DNA of 64,000 nt from positions 7,859 to 71,858 of the forward strand of contig SVGB01000009.1 in NCBI GenBank assembly GCA_015056565.1, in the 5' to 3' direction. How positions within the stretch are numbered: the first letter of the stretch is position 1; every line of letters starts with the position of its first letter. The notes under the pieces are model-generated. The model was not told where the DNA came from, did no database searches, and saw only the letters and a program-made list of their open reading frames with translations. Shown here in pieces: positions 24,199-33,628 of the stretch. A program made the translations under genes and the position numbers. Source of the stretch: Butyrivibrio sp. GTDB taxonomy: Bacteria; Bacillota; Clostridia; Lachnospirales; Lachnospiraceae.

Positions 24199-24927
24199 AT
24201 GAAAAGCACTACTAAAAATGAATTTTTGGAAGGATGCAAAGATGCTATTCCAATTTGTCTTGGATATATAGCAGTGTCCTTTGCCTTTGGTATAGAGGCT
24301 TCCAAGATAGGCATGACAACTTTTCAGGCGGCGATGACATCACTTCTTAATGTCACAAGTGCAGGACAGTTCTCAGCCCTTGATGTTATAGCAAGAAACG
24401 GAAGTTTTATAGAACTTGCTATATTACAGTTTATTATCAATCTCAGATATATGCTTATGAGCACAGCACTATCTCAAAAGCTCTCATCCAAGGTGGGAAC
24501 TCTTCAGAGATTGGGCATCAGTTATGGAGTAACAGATGAGATTTTTGCCCTCAGTTACTTTAGAAAAGGAAACCTAAATCCTCTTTATTCCTATGGTCTT
24601 ATAATAACTTCTGTTTTTGGATGGGTGTTTGGAACGGTGCTTGGTGCTTTTTCAGGACAGATACTTCCTGAGAGACTGATAAGCTGCCTGGGACTTGCAA
24701 TCTATGGAATGTTCATTGCTATCATCATTCCTGATACCAGGACAAACAGGGCGGTTTTGTGGACTGTTGTATCAGCCATGGCTCTTTCAAGCGTCTTTAC
24801 TTACGTTCCTGTGATAGCAAGATATATTTCATCGGGATTCAGGATCATTATAATAACAGTTGTTGTGGCAGCATTTGCAGCGTATTTTGCACCTGTCCAG
24901 GAAGAAAAGGAGGAGATAGAGAAGTGA
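24199..24927 (+). CDS. azlC: AzlC-type branched-chain amino acid exporter, large subunit
   Basis: A 242-residue membrane protein with about six to seven helices. It has the AzlC signature near the N-terminus (GCKDAIPICLGYIAVSFAFG) and the conserved NLRYMLMS segment. With AzlD it exports branched-chain amino acids or their analogues. GTGA overlap with azlD shows coupling. Confidence 0.88.
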   Translation: MKSTTKNEFLEGCKDAIPICLGYIAVSFAFGIEASKIGMTTFQAAMTSLLNVTSAGQFSALDVIARNGSFIELAILQFIINLRYMLMSTALSQKLSSKVGTLQRLGISYGVTDEIFALSYFRKGNLNPLYSYGLIITSVFGWVFGTVLGAFSGQILPERLISCLGLAIYGMFIAIIIPDTRTNRAVLWTVVSAMALSSVFTYVPVIARYISSGFRIIIITVVVAAFAAYFAPVQEEKEEIEK

Positions 24928-25229
24928 GCAGAGTTTATCTTTATATCCTTTTAATGGCAGGCGTTACATATCTCATAAGGGCGCTCCCCCTTACACTTAT
25001 AAGGAGGGAGATAAATAGCAGGTTTATCAGATCTTTTTTGCATTACGTACCATATGCTACTCTTGCAGCAATGACATTTCCTGCTATACTAAATGCCACA
25101 GATTATCTTATTTCTTCACTGATAGGATTTTTGGTAGCACTCGTACTTGCTTTCAATAAAAAGAGCCTTCTTACAGTTGCTGGTTTTGCCTGTCTGGCTG
25201 CCTTTGTTGTAGAACTCTTTTTATATTGA
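24924..25229 (+). CDS. azlD: AzlD-type small subunit of branched-chain amino acid exporter
   Basis: About 101 residues with four hydrophobic segments and the AzlD-type motif MAGVTYLIRALPL. The start is GTG at 24924 within the azlC stop (GTGA), behind AAGGAGGAG. A longer frame from 24759 is only the azlC shadow. Confidence 0.88.
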   Translation: MSRVYLYILLMAGVTYLIRALPLTLIRREINSRFIRSFLHYVPYATLAAMTFPAILNATDYLISSLIGFLVALVLAFNKKSLLTVAGFACLAAFVVELFLY

Positions 25230-25271
25230 TGGCTGATGATCATAATTTAATTTAGAAATGAGGAACTTAAC

Positions 25272-25817
25272 ATGCGTATAGGAATGGGATACGATGTACA
25301 TAAGCTTGTAGAGGGCAGAGATCTTATAATCGGAGGGGTGAAGATTCCCTATGAGAAGGGACTTTTAGGACACTCTGATGCAGATGTTCTCCTTCATGCT
25401 ATAATGGATGCGATTTTAGGAGCAGCGGCTCTTGGGGACATTGGCAAGCATTTTCCTGATACTGATCCAAAATATAAGGGAGCTGACTCCATAATGCTTC
25501 TTAAGGAAGTTGCAGATCTTGTGGACAAGGAGCATTATGTTATTGAGAATATCGATGCTACGATAATTGCCCAGGCGCCTAAGATGAGACCATTTATTGA
25601 TGAGATGAGGATCAATATAGCTCAGGCTCTTAGGATCTCTTTGGCTCAGGTCAATGTCAAGGCAACAACAGAGGAGGGGCTTGGATTTACAGGCTCAGGA
25701 GAAGGCATTTCCTCTCAGGCGATATGTCTTTTGACAAGCCCAATGGATACCTTCAGCGCAGTTTATGGGGATGATGCATCAGGCTGTTGCAGGTGTCAGG
25801 GCTGTGATAGAGGATGA
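25272..25817 (+). CDS. ispF: 2-C-methyl-D-erythritol 2,4-cyclodiphosphate synthase
   Basis: 181 residues. The enzyme closes CDP-ME-2-phosphate to MEcPP in the non-mevalonate isoprenoid pathway. The metal ligands DVH (8-10) and a later His in LLGHSDADV are present, plus the signature [15 protein letters not shown]. Usual length is about 158; here a 20-residue tail ends in a Cys-rich segment ([11 protein letters not shown]) not expected for the family. A frameshift near 25770 or a genuine extension could explain it. Confidence 0.92.
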   Translation: MRIGMGYDVHKLVEGRDLIIGGVKIPYEKGLLGHSDADVLLHAIMDAILGAAALGDIGKHFPDTDPKYKGADSIMLLKEVADLVDKEHYVIENIDATIIAQAPKMRPFIDEMRINIAQALRISLAQVNVKATTEEGLGFTGSGEGISSQAICLLTSPMDTFSAVYGDDASGCCRCQGCDRG

Positions 25818-25849
25818 TAGTAGGAAAAAGATTGCAAGGAGTAAAATAA

Positions 25850-27277
25850 ATGGCTGAGAGATTTAGTTTTTACAATTCACTTACAAGAAATGTTGACGAG
25901 TTTGTACCACGCATACCTGGCAAAGTATCAATGTACACCTGCGGACCAACTGTTTATCACTACGCTCATATCGGTAATATCAGAACATATATCATGCAGG
26001 ACGTTCTTGTGAAGGCCCTTGGCTTTGCAGGCTACGATGTAAAGAGAGTTATGAACATAACTGATGTTGGACATCTTTCATCTGATGCTGATACAGGTGA
26101 AGACAAGATGCTTGCCGGAGCAAAGAGAGAGCACAAATCTGTTATGGAAATCGCCAGGTTTTATACAGATGCTTTCTTTAAGGATTTTGCAGCTGTTGGC
26201 AATAAAAAACCAGATGTTATAGAACCTGCGACCAACTGCATTCCTGAGTTTATCCATATGATCGAAGTGCTGCTGGAGAAGGGATTTGCTTACCAGGCAG
26301 GTGGAAATATCTATTTTGATACAAGCAAGCTTGATGATTACTATGTTTTTTCTTCTGCGATTGAGAAGGAACAGCTTGAAATTGGCGTTCGTGACGATGT
26401 AGAAGAGGATACCAATAAAAAGAACAAGACTGACTTTGTACTTTGGTTTACCAAGTCAAAGTTTGAAGATCAGGCTCTTAAGTGGGACAGCCCATGGGGA
26501 GTTGGCTACCCGGGATGGCACATTGAGTGCTCATGCATTTCCATGAAGCATCTTGGAGAGTATATCGATATCCACTGCGGTGGTGTTGACAACATGTTCC
26601 CACATCACACCAACGAGATAGCTCAGTCTGAGAGCTACCTTGGCCATAAGTGGTGCAGCTACTGGTTCCACTCAAACCACTTAAATGACAGAGCAGGTAA
26701 GATGAGCAAGTCAAAGGGTGCAGTTCTCACTGTGTCAGTTCTTCAGGAGAAGGGATATGATCCTTTGGTTTACAGGTTCTTCTGCCTTCAGTCACACTAC
26801 AGGAAGCCTCTTGAGTTTTCGTTTGATGCTCTGGATCAGGCTGCTACTGTATTTGATAAGCTGGTTAAACGTGTAGCTGAGCTTAAGAATGACGGTGAAG
26901 TTGATGAAACTGTTAAGAAGGATTTAGAGGGCAAGTTCCTTGACGCTATTTCTAATGACCTTAACACTTCAATGGCTATAACAGTTCTTTATGATGCACT
27001 TAAGGCTGATACCAGTGACGCAACCAAGCTTGCTCTTGTGGAGAGCTTTGACAGAGTTCTTTCACTGGCTCTTATTGATCATGCTAAAAAGCTTAAGGAA
27101 GGATCATCTGACGTTGATCCTGAGCTTCTTAAATACATCGAGGAGCAGATAGCTAAGAGAACTGAGGCAAAAAAGAATAAGGACTTTGCAACTGCTGATG
27201 CTATAAGAGATGAGCTTATGCAAAAAGGTATTGAGATCAAGGATACCCGCGAAGGAGTTAAATGGCAGATAGTTTAA
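25850..27277 (+). CDS. cysS: Cysteinyl-tRNA synthetase
   Basis: 475 residues. Class I synthetase with HIGH-type HIGN (about 41-44), KMSKS (KMSKSKG, about 285) and zinc ligands (Cys in CGPTVYH, and CSCISMKHLG, HTNE). It charges tRNA-Cys. It starts the cysS-mrnC-rlmB-sigH order typical of Clostridia and overlaps mrnC by 16 bases. Confidence 0.96.
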   Translation: MAERFSFYNSLTRNVDEFVPRIPGKVSMYTCGPTVYHYAHIGNIRTYIMQDVLVKALGFAGYDVKRVMNITDVGHLSSDADTGEDKMLAGAKREHKSVMEIARFYTDAFFKDFAAVGNKKPDVIEPATNCIPEFIHMIEVLLEKGFAYQAGGNIYFDTSKLDDYYVFSSAIEKEQLEIGVRDDVEEDTNKKNKTDFVLWFTKSKFEDQALKWDSPWGVGYPGWHIECSCISMKHLGEYIDIHCGGVDNMFPHHTNEIAQSESYLGHKWCSYWFHSNHLNDRAGKMSKSKGAVLTVSVLQEKGYDPLVYRFFCLQSHYRKPLEFSFDALDQAATVFDKLVKRVAELKNDGEVDETVKKDLEGKFLDAISNDLNTSMAITVLYDALKADTSDATKLALVESFDRVLSLALIDHAKKLKEGSSDVDPELLKYIEEQIAKRTEAKKNKDFATADAIRDELMQKGIEIKDTREGVKWQIV

Positions 27278-27702
27278 ATGAGTACATCAATTCCAGGTTT
27301 GGAATTGAGTCTAAGGATATAAGAACCTATTCGCCGCTTACACTGGCGTATATTGGTGATGCAGTTTTTGACCTTGTCATAAGGTCTGTTCTGGTGAACA
27401 AGGGCAATACAGCGGTCAATAATCTGCATAAAAAAGCAAGCGCTATTGTAAAAGCCCCCACTCAATCAAGAATTGCAGCATCAATAATGAATGATATGAC
27501 CGAGGAGGAAAGAGATATATTCAGAAGGGGCAGAAACTCCAAGCCCCATACCAAGGCCAAGAATGCATCTGCTATAGAGTATCTTGAAGCTACGGGATTT
27601 GAGGCGGTTTTTGGTTTTTTGTATCTTAAGGGCGACATGGACCGTATAATGGAGCTTATAGTTCTTGGAGTAGAAAGAGCTGATCTGTCTGATACTTTGT
27701 AA
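27262..27702 (+). CDS. mrnC: Mini-ribonuclease 3
   Basis: 146 residues. It has the RNase III catalytic domain without the dsRNA-binding domain (LTLAYIGDAVFDLVIRS with the acidic signature, and KNASAIEYLEATGFEAVFGFLYL). It matures 23S rRNA. It starts at an ATG inside cysS behind GAAGGAG. Confidence 0.95.
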   Translation: MADSLNEYINSRFGIESKDIRTYSPLTLAYIGDAVFDLVIRSVLVNKGNTAVNNLHKKASAIVKAPTQSRIAASIMNDMTEEERDIFRRGRNSKPHTKAKNASAIEYLEATGFEAVFGFLYLKGDMDRIMELIVLGVERADLSDTL

Positions 27703-27716
27703 ATAGAGGTTATCCA

Positions 27717-28475
27717 ATGGAAAAAGAGATGAATGTTCAGGGGAACGAAGAGAAGATCGAGGGCAGAAATGCCGTTATTGAGGCTTATCGTTCCGGAAAA
27801 ACAATTGATAAGATATATATACTTGATGGATGTCAGGATGGTCCTGTTTCAACCATCAGAAGAGAGGCCAAGAAAAATGGCACTCTCATTAAGTTTGTGA
27901 GCAGGGAACGCCTTGATCAGATGTCAGAGACTGGCAAGCATCAGGGAGTTATCGCTATTGCTGCCGCTTACAAATATTCAGAGATGGAAGATGTTTTTGA
28001 ACTGGCGAAGCTTAGAGGTGAGGATCCGTTTGTGTTTATCCTTGACAATATTGAGGACCCCCATAATCTTGGAGCTATCATCAGAACAGCCAATCTTTCC
28101 GGTGCACACGGAGTCATTATTCCAAAGAACAGAGCGGTTGGACTTACAGCTACTGTAGCCAAGGCTTCAGCCGGAGCATTAAACTACACTCCAGTTGTGA
28201 AGGTTACAAATATTGCCAGCACAATAGAGTCCTTAAAGGACAAGGGACTTTGGTTTGCCTGTGCGGATATGGGCGGCACCAGAATGTATGACCTTAATCT
28301 TAAAGGCCCTATCGGTCTTGTTATTGGCAATGAGGGCAGCGGAGTATCAAGGCTTGTCAGGGAAAAGTGTGATATGATCGCATCTATCCCCATGAAGGGA
28401 GATATTGATTCGCTGAATGCGTCAGTAGCTGCAGGAGTACTTGCTTTTGAGGTGGTAAGACAAAGGAGCCTTTGA
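27717..28475 (+). CDS. rlmB: 23S rRNA 2'-O-ribose methyltransferase, TrmH/RlmB family
   Basis: 252 residues. An N-terminal substrate-binding domain (GRNAVIEAYRSGKTIDKIYI) is followed by the SPOUT knot with LDNIEDPHNLGAIIRTA, GLVIGNEGSGVS and SIPMKGDIDSLNASVAAGV. It probably methylates G2251 of 23S rRNA. Its stop codon shares one base with the sigH start. Confidence 0.93.
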   Translation: MEKEMNVQGNEEKIEGRNAVIEAYRSGKTIDKIYILDGCQDGPVSTIRREAKKNGTLIKFVSRERLDQMSETGKHQGVIAIAAAYKYSEMEDVFELAKLRGEDPFVFILDNIEDPHNLGAIIRTANLSGAHGVIIPKNRAVGLTATVAKASAGALNYTPVVKVTNIASTIESLKDKGLWFACADMGGTRMYDLNLKGPIGLVIGNEGSGVSRLVREKCDMIASIPMKGDIDSLNASVAAGVLAFEVVRQRSL

Positions 28476-29095
28476 TGAGTGATTTAAGGTTTGACAGCAT
28501 GGATGATGAACAGCTGATCATTCAGATACATGATGGAGGAAACAATGAAATTGTGGACTACATCATGAATAAATACAAAGATCTTGTCAGAAAAAAAGCA
28601 GCATCTATGTATATTCTTGGAGCAGACAGGGACGATCTTATCCAGGAGGGCATGATAGGACTGTTTAAAGCAGTGCGGGACTATGATGCTGGAAGGGATG
28701 CCAGCTTTTCAACTTTTGCAGATCTGTGTATCTCAAGGCAGATGTATTCTGCTATAAAGTCCCTTTCAAGAAAAAAGCATATGCCCCTGAACAGCTATAT
28801 ATCAATATATGCAAGCAGAGAAGACTCTGATCAGGGCAGTGATATTTCTCTTGAAGAGATCCTTGAATCAGATTCGAAGCTTATTCCTGAGCAGTATGTA
28901 CTTGACCAGGAAAATCTTAAGATCCTTGAGGAAAACATTGATAAGGATTTAAGTGAGCTGGAAAGACAGGTCCTTGACCTTTATATAACCGGCATGACCA
29001 TAAAAAAGATAGCAGGAGTGCTGGGCAGAGACGAGAAGTCTACAGACAATGCCATGCAGAGAGTACGAGCCAAATTAAAGAAATATCTCAAATAA
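28475..29095 (+). CDS. sigH: Sigma-70-family factor, SigH type
   Basis: 206 residues with region 2 (YKDLVRKKAASMYILGADRDDLIQEGMIGLFKAVRDYD) split by the usual core-binding and -10 recognition parts, and region 4 (LSELERQVLDLYITGMTIKKIAGVLGR). The gene order after rlmB is that of sigH (sigma-30) in Clostridia. ATG at 28475 follows AAGGAG by 7 bases; a TTG at 28472 is not needed. Confidence 0.9.
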   Translation: MSDLRFDSMDDEQLIIQIHDGGNNEIVDYIMNKYKDLVRKKAASMYILGADRDDLIQEGMIGLFKAVRDYDAGRDASFSTFADLCISRQMYSAIKSLSRKKHMPLNSYISIYASREDSDQGSDISLEEILESDSKLIPEQYVLDQENLKILEENIDKDLSELERQVLDLYITGMTIKKIAGVLGRDEKSTDNAMQRVRAKLKKYLK

Positions 29096-29102
29096 AAAGT
29101 GC

Positions 29103-29262
29103 TTGCTTTGAAGAAGATTGTATGCTATATTTATATAGCTGTTGTAAAACAGTGGTAACTATTGTTGATTTTTGCAAATCACAGCGTCAGGTACTTAAGT
29201 GTACTGATGAGATATCTGTCGGAAACAGATATGATAATTTAGATATAGTGAGGTGAGAAGAT
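29103..29262 (+). promoter_or_regulatory. Promoter and structured leader of rpmE (L31)
   Basis: TTGCTT (29103-29108), a 17-base spacer and TATATT (29126-29131). The leader of about 125 bases contains a hairpin around 29188-29206 (CAGGTAC/GTGTACTG) and a perfect 8-bp hairpin ATATCTGT/ACAGATAT (29212-29232) shortly before the ribosome site. Several L31 leaders in Firmicutes bind L31 itself for autoregulation; this one may be such a leader. Confidence 0.55.
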
Positions 29263-29469
29263 ATGAGACAGGACATCCAGCCAGAATTCCATCAGGCAAC
29301 AGTTACTTGCAACTGCGGTAACACATTCACTGTTGGATCAACTAAGAGCGAGATCCACGTAGAAATTTGCTCAAAGTGCCATCCTTTCTACACAGGAACT
29401 CAGAAGGCTACAGCTGCTCGTGGACGTATTGATAAGTTCAACAAGAAATACGGCATGGACAACAAGTAA
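29263..29469 (+). CDS. rpmE: Ribosomal protein L31 (zinc form)
   Basis: 68 residues. It has the four zinc-ligand cysteines of the C+ form (Cys16, Cys18, Cys36, Cys39), the [13 protein letters not shown] signature and the basic tail [12 protein letters not shown]. It binds the large subunit near the central protuberance. Confidence 0.97.
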   Translation: MRQDIQPEFHQATVTCNCGNTFTVGSTKSEIHVEICSKCHPFYTGTQKATAARGRIDKFNKKYGMDNK

Positions 29470-29500
29470 TTCAAGGTTCATAAGTTTAGTAGAAACTTTA

Positions 29501-29533
29501 GAGGTTGAGGCAATAGCCTCGGCCTCTTTTTTT
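29501..29533 (+). terminator. Terminator after rpmE
   Basis: An 11-bp stem GAGGTTGAGGC / GCCTCGGCCTC (two G-U pairs) with loop AATA is followed by T7. Confidence 0.88.
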
Positions 29534-29554
29534 CAATATGAATTGGGGAAAGCT

Positions 29555-30547
29555 ATGAAGAAACGTAAGATAAGACATTATTCCGGAATCGGCGGACAGG
29601 CGGTTTTGGAAGGTGTGATGATGAAAAATAAGGACATGTATGCTGTTGCTGTAAGAAAGCCTGGAGGCGACGTGGCTGTTGAGGTTGATGAGTATCATGG
29701 TATCGCCTATGGCAGCAAGCTCCTTAATATACCTTTTGTAAGGGGAGTATTTGTATTTATTGATTCACTTATTCTGGGACTTAAATCCCTTAACTATTCA
29801 TCATCTTTCTATGAGGAAACTGATGAAAAGCCCAGCAAGCTGGATGAAGAGATAGACAAGGTCTCCAGTGGCCATGAGGACACATTCCTTATGGTTGTGA
29901 CGACGCTTATCTCATTTATATTTGCAATAGCTCTTTTCATGGTACTTCCATATGCACTTTCGGAGTTTATTTCAAAGTATGCAAGAAACGAGTCTATTGT
30001 GGCTATCATTGAAGGAGTTTTCAGAATTCTGATCTTTATCGTTTATATACTGCTGATATCAAGGATCAAGGATATCAAAAGGCTCTTTATGTATCACGGC
30101 GCTGAACATAAGTGCATCAACTGTATTGAAAAGGGAAGACCTCTTACTGTACATAATGTTAAGCGCAGCTCAAGACTTCATAAGAGATGCGGAAGCAGCT
30201 TTATCCTGTTTGTAATGCTCATCAGTATAGTTCTGTTTTTCTTTATCAGAGTAGATTCCTATGTTTGGAGAGTTGCTATAAGAATTCTTCTGATTCCTGT
30301 AATATCAGGTATTTCCTACGAGATAATAAGACTTGCAGGTAAGACAGATTTCTTTTTGATAAGGATCATATCAGCTCCAGGGCTATGGCTTCAGAGACTT
30401 ACGACCAAGGAACCTGATGAGGACATGATCCAGGTAGCCATCAAGTCAGTTGAGGCTGTCTTTGACTGGAAGGAGTTTTTAAAGGATTCCTTTGGTTATG
30501 AGATAGATGATAGCTGGCTGGAGGATGGAGACGAGGTTAAGGAGTGA
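29555..30547 (+). CDS. DUF1385 (YqhQ-like) membrane protein
   Basis: About 330 residues starting MKKRKIRHYSGIGGQAVLEGVMMK, the conserved start of the family. It has four to five membrane helices, one near 58-75 and others at about 110-270, and the conserved YHGAEHKCINCIEKGR and RLHKRCGSSF segments. It lies before prmC-prfA as in many Clostridia. The function is not established; it may bind a metal through the His/Cys residues. The start is ATG at 29555 behind TTGGGGA. Confidence 0.88.
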   Translation: MKKRKIRHYSGIGGQAVLEGVMMKNKDMYAVAVRKPGGDVAVEVDEYHGIAYGSKLLNIPFVRGVFVFIDSLILGLKSLNYSSSFYEETDEKPSKLDEEIDKVSSGHEDTFLMVVTTLISFIFAIALFMVLPYALSEFISKYARNESIVAIIEGVFRILIFIVYILLISRIKDIKRLFMYHGAEHKCINCIEKGRPLTVHNVKRSSRLHKRCGSSFILFVMLISIVLFFFIRVDSYVWRVAIRILLIPVISGISYEIIRLAGKTDFFLIRIISAPGLWLQRLTTKEPDEDMIQVAIKSVEAVFDWKEFLKDSFGYEIDDSWLEDGDEVKE

Positions 30548-30559
30548 AAAAGGCCACTT

Positions 30560-31399
30560 ATGAACTATAAAGGTGCCTATGAATTTGGAATAAAAGAACT
30601 TGAAAAAGCCGGGATTGTTGAAGCTAAGCTTGATGCCCGGCTTCTTTTAGAGCGCATTTGCGAAACTGACCACAGTGATCTTTTTGCTCACCCAGACAGG
30701 GAGCTGACAGAAAAAGAACTTGATGGCTTTATGGAGTTTATTGCAAGAAGAGCAAAGAGAGAACCGGTTGCTTACATTCTTGGGCAATGGGAGTTTATGG
30801 GGCTTACCTTTGATGTGTCAGGTGATGTGCTGATTCCTGAGCAGGACAGTGAATTCCTTGTGGAAGAGGCGCTTAGGCACTGTGAGGATGGTATGAACTT
30901 TCTGGATCTTTGCACGGGCTCAGGCTGCATTGCTCTTAGTATACTGAATTTTACCAATAACACCAGGGCAATTTGCACTGATATTTCGAAGGAAGCTCTT
31001 TTGGTGGCTTCGAAAAATGCAGAAAAGCTTGGCCTATCAGAGAGAGCTGACTTTTTAGAGACGGATCTTTTTCCAAAAGAGGTTAAAAAGTTTGACCTGA
31101 TCGTCTCAAATCCGCCTTATATTGCAAGTGACGTCATTGGGATGCTTGCTCCCGAGGTTAAGGACTATGAGCCAAGGCTTGCCCTTGACGGGGATAGTGA
31201 CGGACTTGGTTTTTATAAGAGGATAGTTGCTATGGCTCCGTCATACCTTTATTCCAGTGGCTATCTCATAATGGAAATAGGATATGACCAGGCAGAGACT
31301 GTCAAAAAGCTCCTTGAAGAAAATGGCAGCTATCATGAAATTGAAGTGGTCAAGGATTTTTCCGGAAATGACAGAGTGATCAAGGCTTGCTTCTACTAG
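30560..31399 (+). CDS. prmC: Release factor glutamine methyltransferase
   Basis: 279 residues. N-terminal helical domain, then a Rossmann methyltransferase with FLDLCTGSGCIALSI (SAM binding) and the catalytic NPPYI motif (VSNPPYIAS). It methylates the GGQ glutamine of release factors; the target gene prfA follows directly. Confidence 0.95.
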   Translation: MNYKGAYEFGIKELEKAGIVEAKLDARLLLERICETDHSDLFAHPDRELTEKELDGFMEFIARRAKREPVAYILGQWEFMGLTFDVSGDVLIPEQDSEFLVEEALRHCEDGMNFLDLCTGSGCIALSILNFTNNTRAICTDISKEALLVASKNAEKLGLSERADFLETDLFPKEVKKFDLIVSNPPYIASDVIGMLAPEVKDYEPRLALDGDSDGLGFYKRIVAMAPSYLYSSGYLIMEIGYDQAETVKKLLEENGSYHEIEVVKDFSGNDRVIKACFY

Positions 31400-31448
31400 C
31401 GACGCATAAAACAGTAGCAGAGCATATGATCATTTTGGAGGAAAAGAG

Positions 31449-32519
31449 ATGTTTGACAAACTAGAAGGAATTATCAGAAGATACGAAGATATAAATATGA
31501 TGCTGGTGGACCCATCAGTGGTCTCGGATCAGGAAAAGTTCAGGAATCTCATGAAAGAGCAGAAGAACTTAGAGCCCATCGTCAGTTCTTTTACTGAATA
31601 CAAGAAGTGCAAGCAGACCATAGAAGACAGCTTGCTTATGCTTGACGAGGAATCAGATCCTGAGATGAAGGAAATGCTTAGACAGGAACTTGCTGATGCT
31701 AAGGACAGACTGCCTGCAATGGAAGAGAAGCTTAAGATTCTGCTCCTTCCCAAGGATCCAAACGACGAAAAGAACGTTATTGTAGAAATACGAGCAGGAG
31801 TAGGCGGCGATGAAGCTGCGCTGTTTGCTGCAGATATGTACAGGCTATATACCAGATATGCTGAGAGACAGGGCTGGAAGATCGAGACCATGAGTATGGA
31901 GGATATCGGAATAGGAGGTATCAAGGATGTGAGCTTTATGATCAAGGGCTATGGCGCTTACTCAAGGCTTAAGTTTGAGAGTGGAGTTCACAGAGTACAG
32001 AGGATCCCTGCCACCGAATCCGGAGGAAGGATCCATACTTCAGCAATAACAGTTGCTATTATGCCTGAAGTTGAGGATGTGGCTGTTGAGATAGATTTAA
32101 ATGACTGTAAATTTGACGTGTTCAGGGCTTCTGGAAATGGAGGCCAGTGCGTAAATACCACGGACTCAGCGGTCAGACTTACTCATATTCCCACAGGCAT
32201 TGTAATATCTTGTCAGGATGAAAAGAGCCAGCAGCAGAATAAGGCCAAGGCTTTAAAGGTTTTAAGAGCCAAGCTCTACGAGATGGAGCAGGAGAGACAA
32301 CACGGTGAAGAGGCTGAGCTTAGAAGAAACCAGGTAGGTTCAGGCGACAGGTCAGAAAAGATCAGAACCTACAACTTCCATCAGGGAAGAGTTACTGATC
32401 ACCGCATTGGTCTTACGCTGTACAAGATAGATCAGATAATGGATGGGGATATTGATGAAATAATCGACGGACTCATCGCTGCAGACCAGGCAGATAAACT
32501 GCTGCAGATGGCAGACTGA
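31449..32519 (+). CDS. prfA: Peptide chain release factor 1
   Basis: 356 residues. The catalytic GGQ is at 231-233 (SGNGGQCVN) and the PxT-type stop-codon reader is PATESGG. It terminates translation at UAA/UAG and is modified by PrmC encoded just upstream. Confidence 0.96.
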   Translation: MFDKLEGIIRRYEDINMMLVDPSVVSDQEKFRNLMKEQKNLEPIVSSFTEYKKCKQTIEDSLLMLDEESDPEMKEMLRQELADAKDRLPAMEEKLKILLLPKDPNDEKNVIVEIRAGVGGDEAALFAADMYRLYTRYAERQGWKIETMSMEDIGIGGIKDVSFMIKGYGAYSRLKFESGVHRVQRIPATESGGRIHTSAITVAIMPEVEDVAVEIDLNDCKFDVFRASGNGGQCVNTTDSAVRLTHIPTGIVISCQDEKSQQQNKAKALKVLRAKLYEMEQERQHGEEAELRRNQVGSGDRSEKIRTYNFHQGRVTDHRIGLTLYKIDQIMDGDIDEIIDGLIAADQADKLLQMAD

Positions 32520-32612
32520 TTAAAATAATCTGTTGAAGCGTATATTTTTATGGTGTAAAATTATTATGATACGTGATTAAATTGTTTAACTGCGTGATCT
32601 GAATGGAGGCTT

Positions 32613-32972
32613 ATGGACGCTGGTTTTAAGTCAGAACTAATTGCATGGGGTGTTGACTGGGATGAGATTCTGGACAGATTCATGGGCAATGAAGATCTTA
32701 TCGCCAAGTTCATGTTCAAGTTTCTGGCAGATCAGAACATGAATGACCTGACCAAGTACCTGGCAGAGGGTAATGTTTCAGAAGCTTTTAAGGCTGTCCA
32801 TACTCTAAAGGGTGTCGGCGCTAACCTTGGACTTAAGGGATTTCTTACTCCTGTATGCGAGCTTACAGAGATTTTAAGAGCTGGTTCCATGGAGGGCTAC
32901 AAGGAAAAGTACGATCAGATCAAGCCTAAATATGATGAACTTATCAATATTTTGACCAAATACAGCGGCTGA
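32613..32972 (+). CDS. Stand-alone HPt phosphotransfer protein
   Basis: 119 residues, all-helical, with the HPt motif AVHTLKGVGANLG; the phospho-accepting histidine is His63. It would shuttle phosphate between a hybrid kinase and a response regulator. No partner is adjacent. Its stop codon abuts the stop codon of the convergent DUF5721 gene with no base between. Confidence 0.88.
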   Translation: MDAGFKSELIAWGVDWDEILDRFMGNEDLIAKFMFKFLADQNMNDLTKYLAEGNVSEAFKAVHTLKGVGANLGLKGFLTPVCELTEILRAGSMEGYKEKYDQIKPKYDELINILTKYSG

Positions 32973-33473
32973 TCATAAGATATCTGTTTCTATACCGTTT
33001 GATTCTAGAAAGCTTGGGATGTAGTTATCCCAGGCTTTTTCTGCTTCTTTATCCAGTGTGAAGATACTGTAGTTAACACCGGTTGTGATCACAACTTCTC
33101 CAGATGAAAACTTAATATTTATTCCCAAAGACACCTGATCCATGGTAATATCACTGTCAATTGTCTCGAAAAGAGAAGCTTTTTGCTGATCATCAAGGCG
33201 AAGGATAAACTTAAATCCAAGGGGAGTTTGTCTGCCTTTTATGAGTTCCAAGCAGATAGGACGGAGCTTTTCCCATTTTGAAAACTCCTCTTTGGGACAG
33301 GCATCATCCTCTTCATTTGCATTTTTGTAAAAATCCTTATGGATGCGTCCGTCTATGGTGAATGTATTATAGGTGTCGATAACAACTTCCTCTGTAAGGA
33401 AATTGTCGAAAAGCTCGCTGGTAAGAAGTTTTGCCATAAAATTCTTTTGTTTCATTACTTTTATTGCTATCAT
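32973..33473 (-). CDS. DUF5721 family protein
   Basis: 166 residues, soluble. It matches what I know of the Lachnospiraceae DUF5721 family (MIAIKVMKQKNFMAKLL, VIDTYNTFTIDGRIHKDFY, LIKGRQTPLGFKF, TTGVNYSIFTLDKEAE..WD). No function is known. It is divergent from the LacI-type regulator gene. Confidence 0.8.
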   Translation of the reverse strand: MIAIKVMKQKNFMAKLLTSELFDNFLTEEVVIDTYNTFTIDGRIHKDFYKNANEEDDACPKEEFSKWEKLRPICLELIKGRQTPLGFKFILRLDDQQKASLFETIDSDITMDQVSLGINIKFSSGEVVITTGVNYSIFTLDKEAEKAWDNYIPSFLESNGIETDIL

Positions 33474-33628
33474 TATTTCTCCTTGATATTAAAGATTTAT
33501 CACAGGGTAAAAAACAATTTTCTACCTTAAAGAAGTTGTATTTTTAATCAAATTAATGGGCTATAATTAAATTGTGCTCTTATTTTTTTGGTGTTACAAC
33601 AGTTAAGTTTACTACAAGAGAGGTATTT

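Noticed and set aside
24759-24923. Upstream extension of azlD
   Set aside because: It is out-of-frame azlC sequence.
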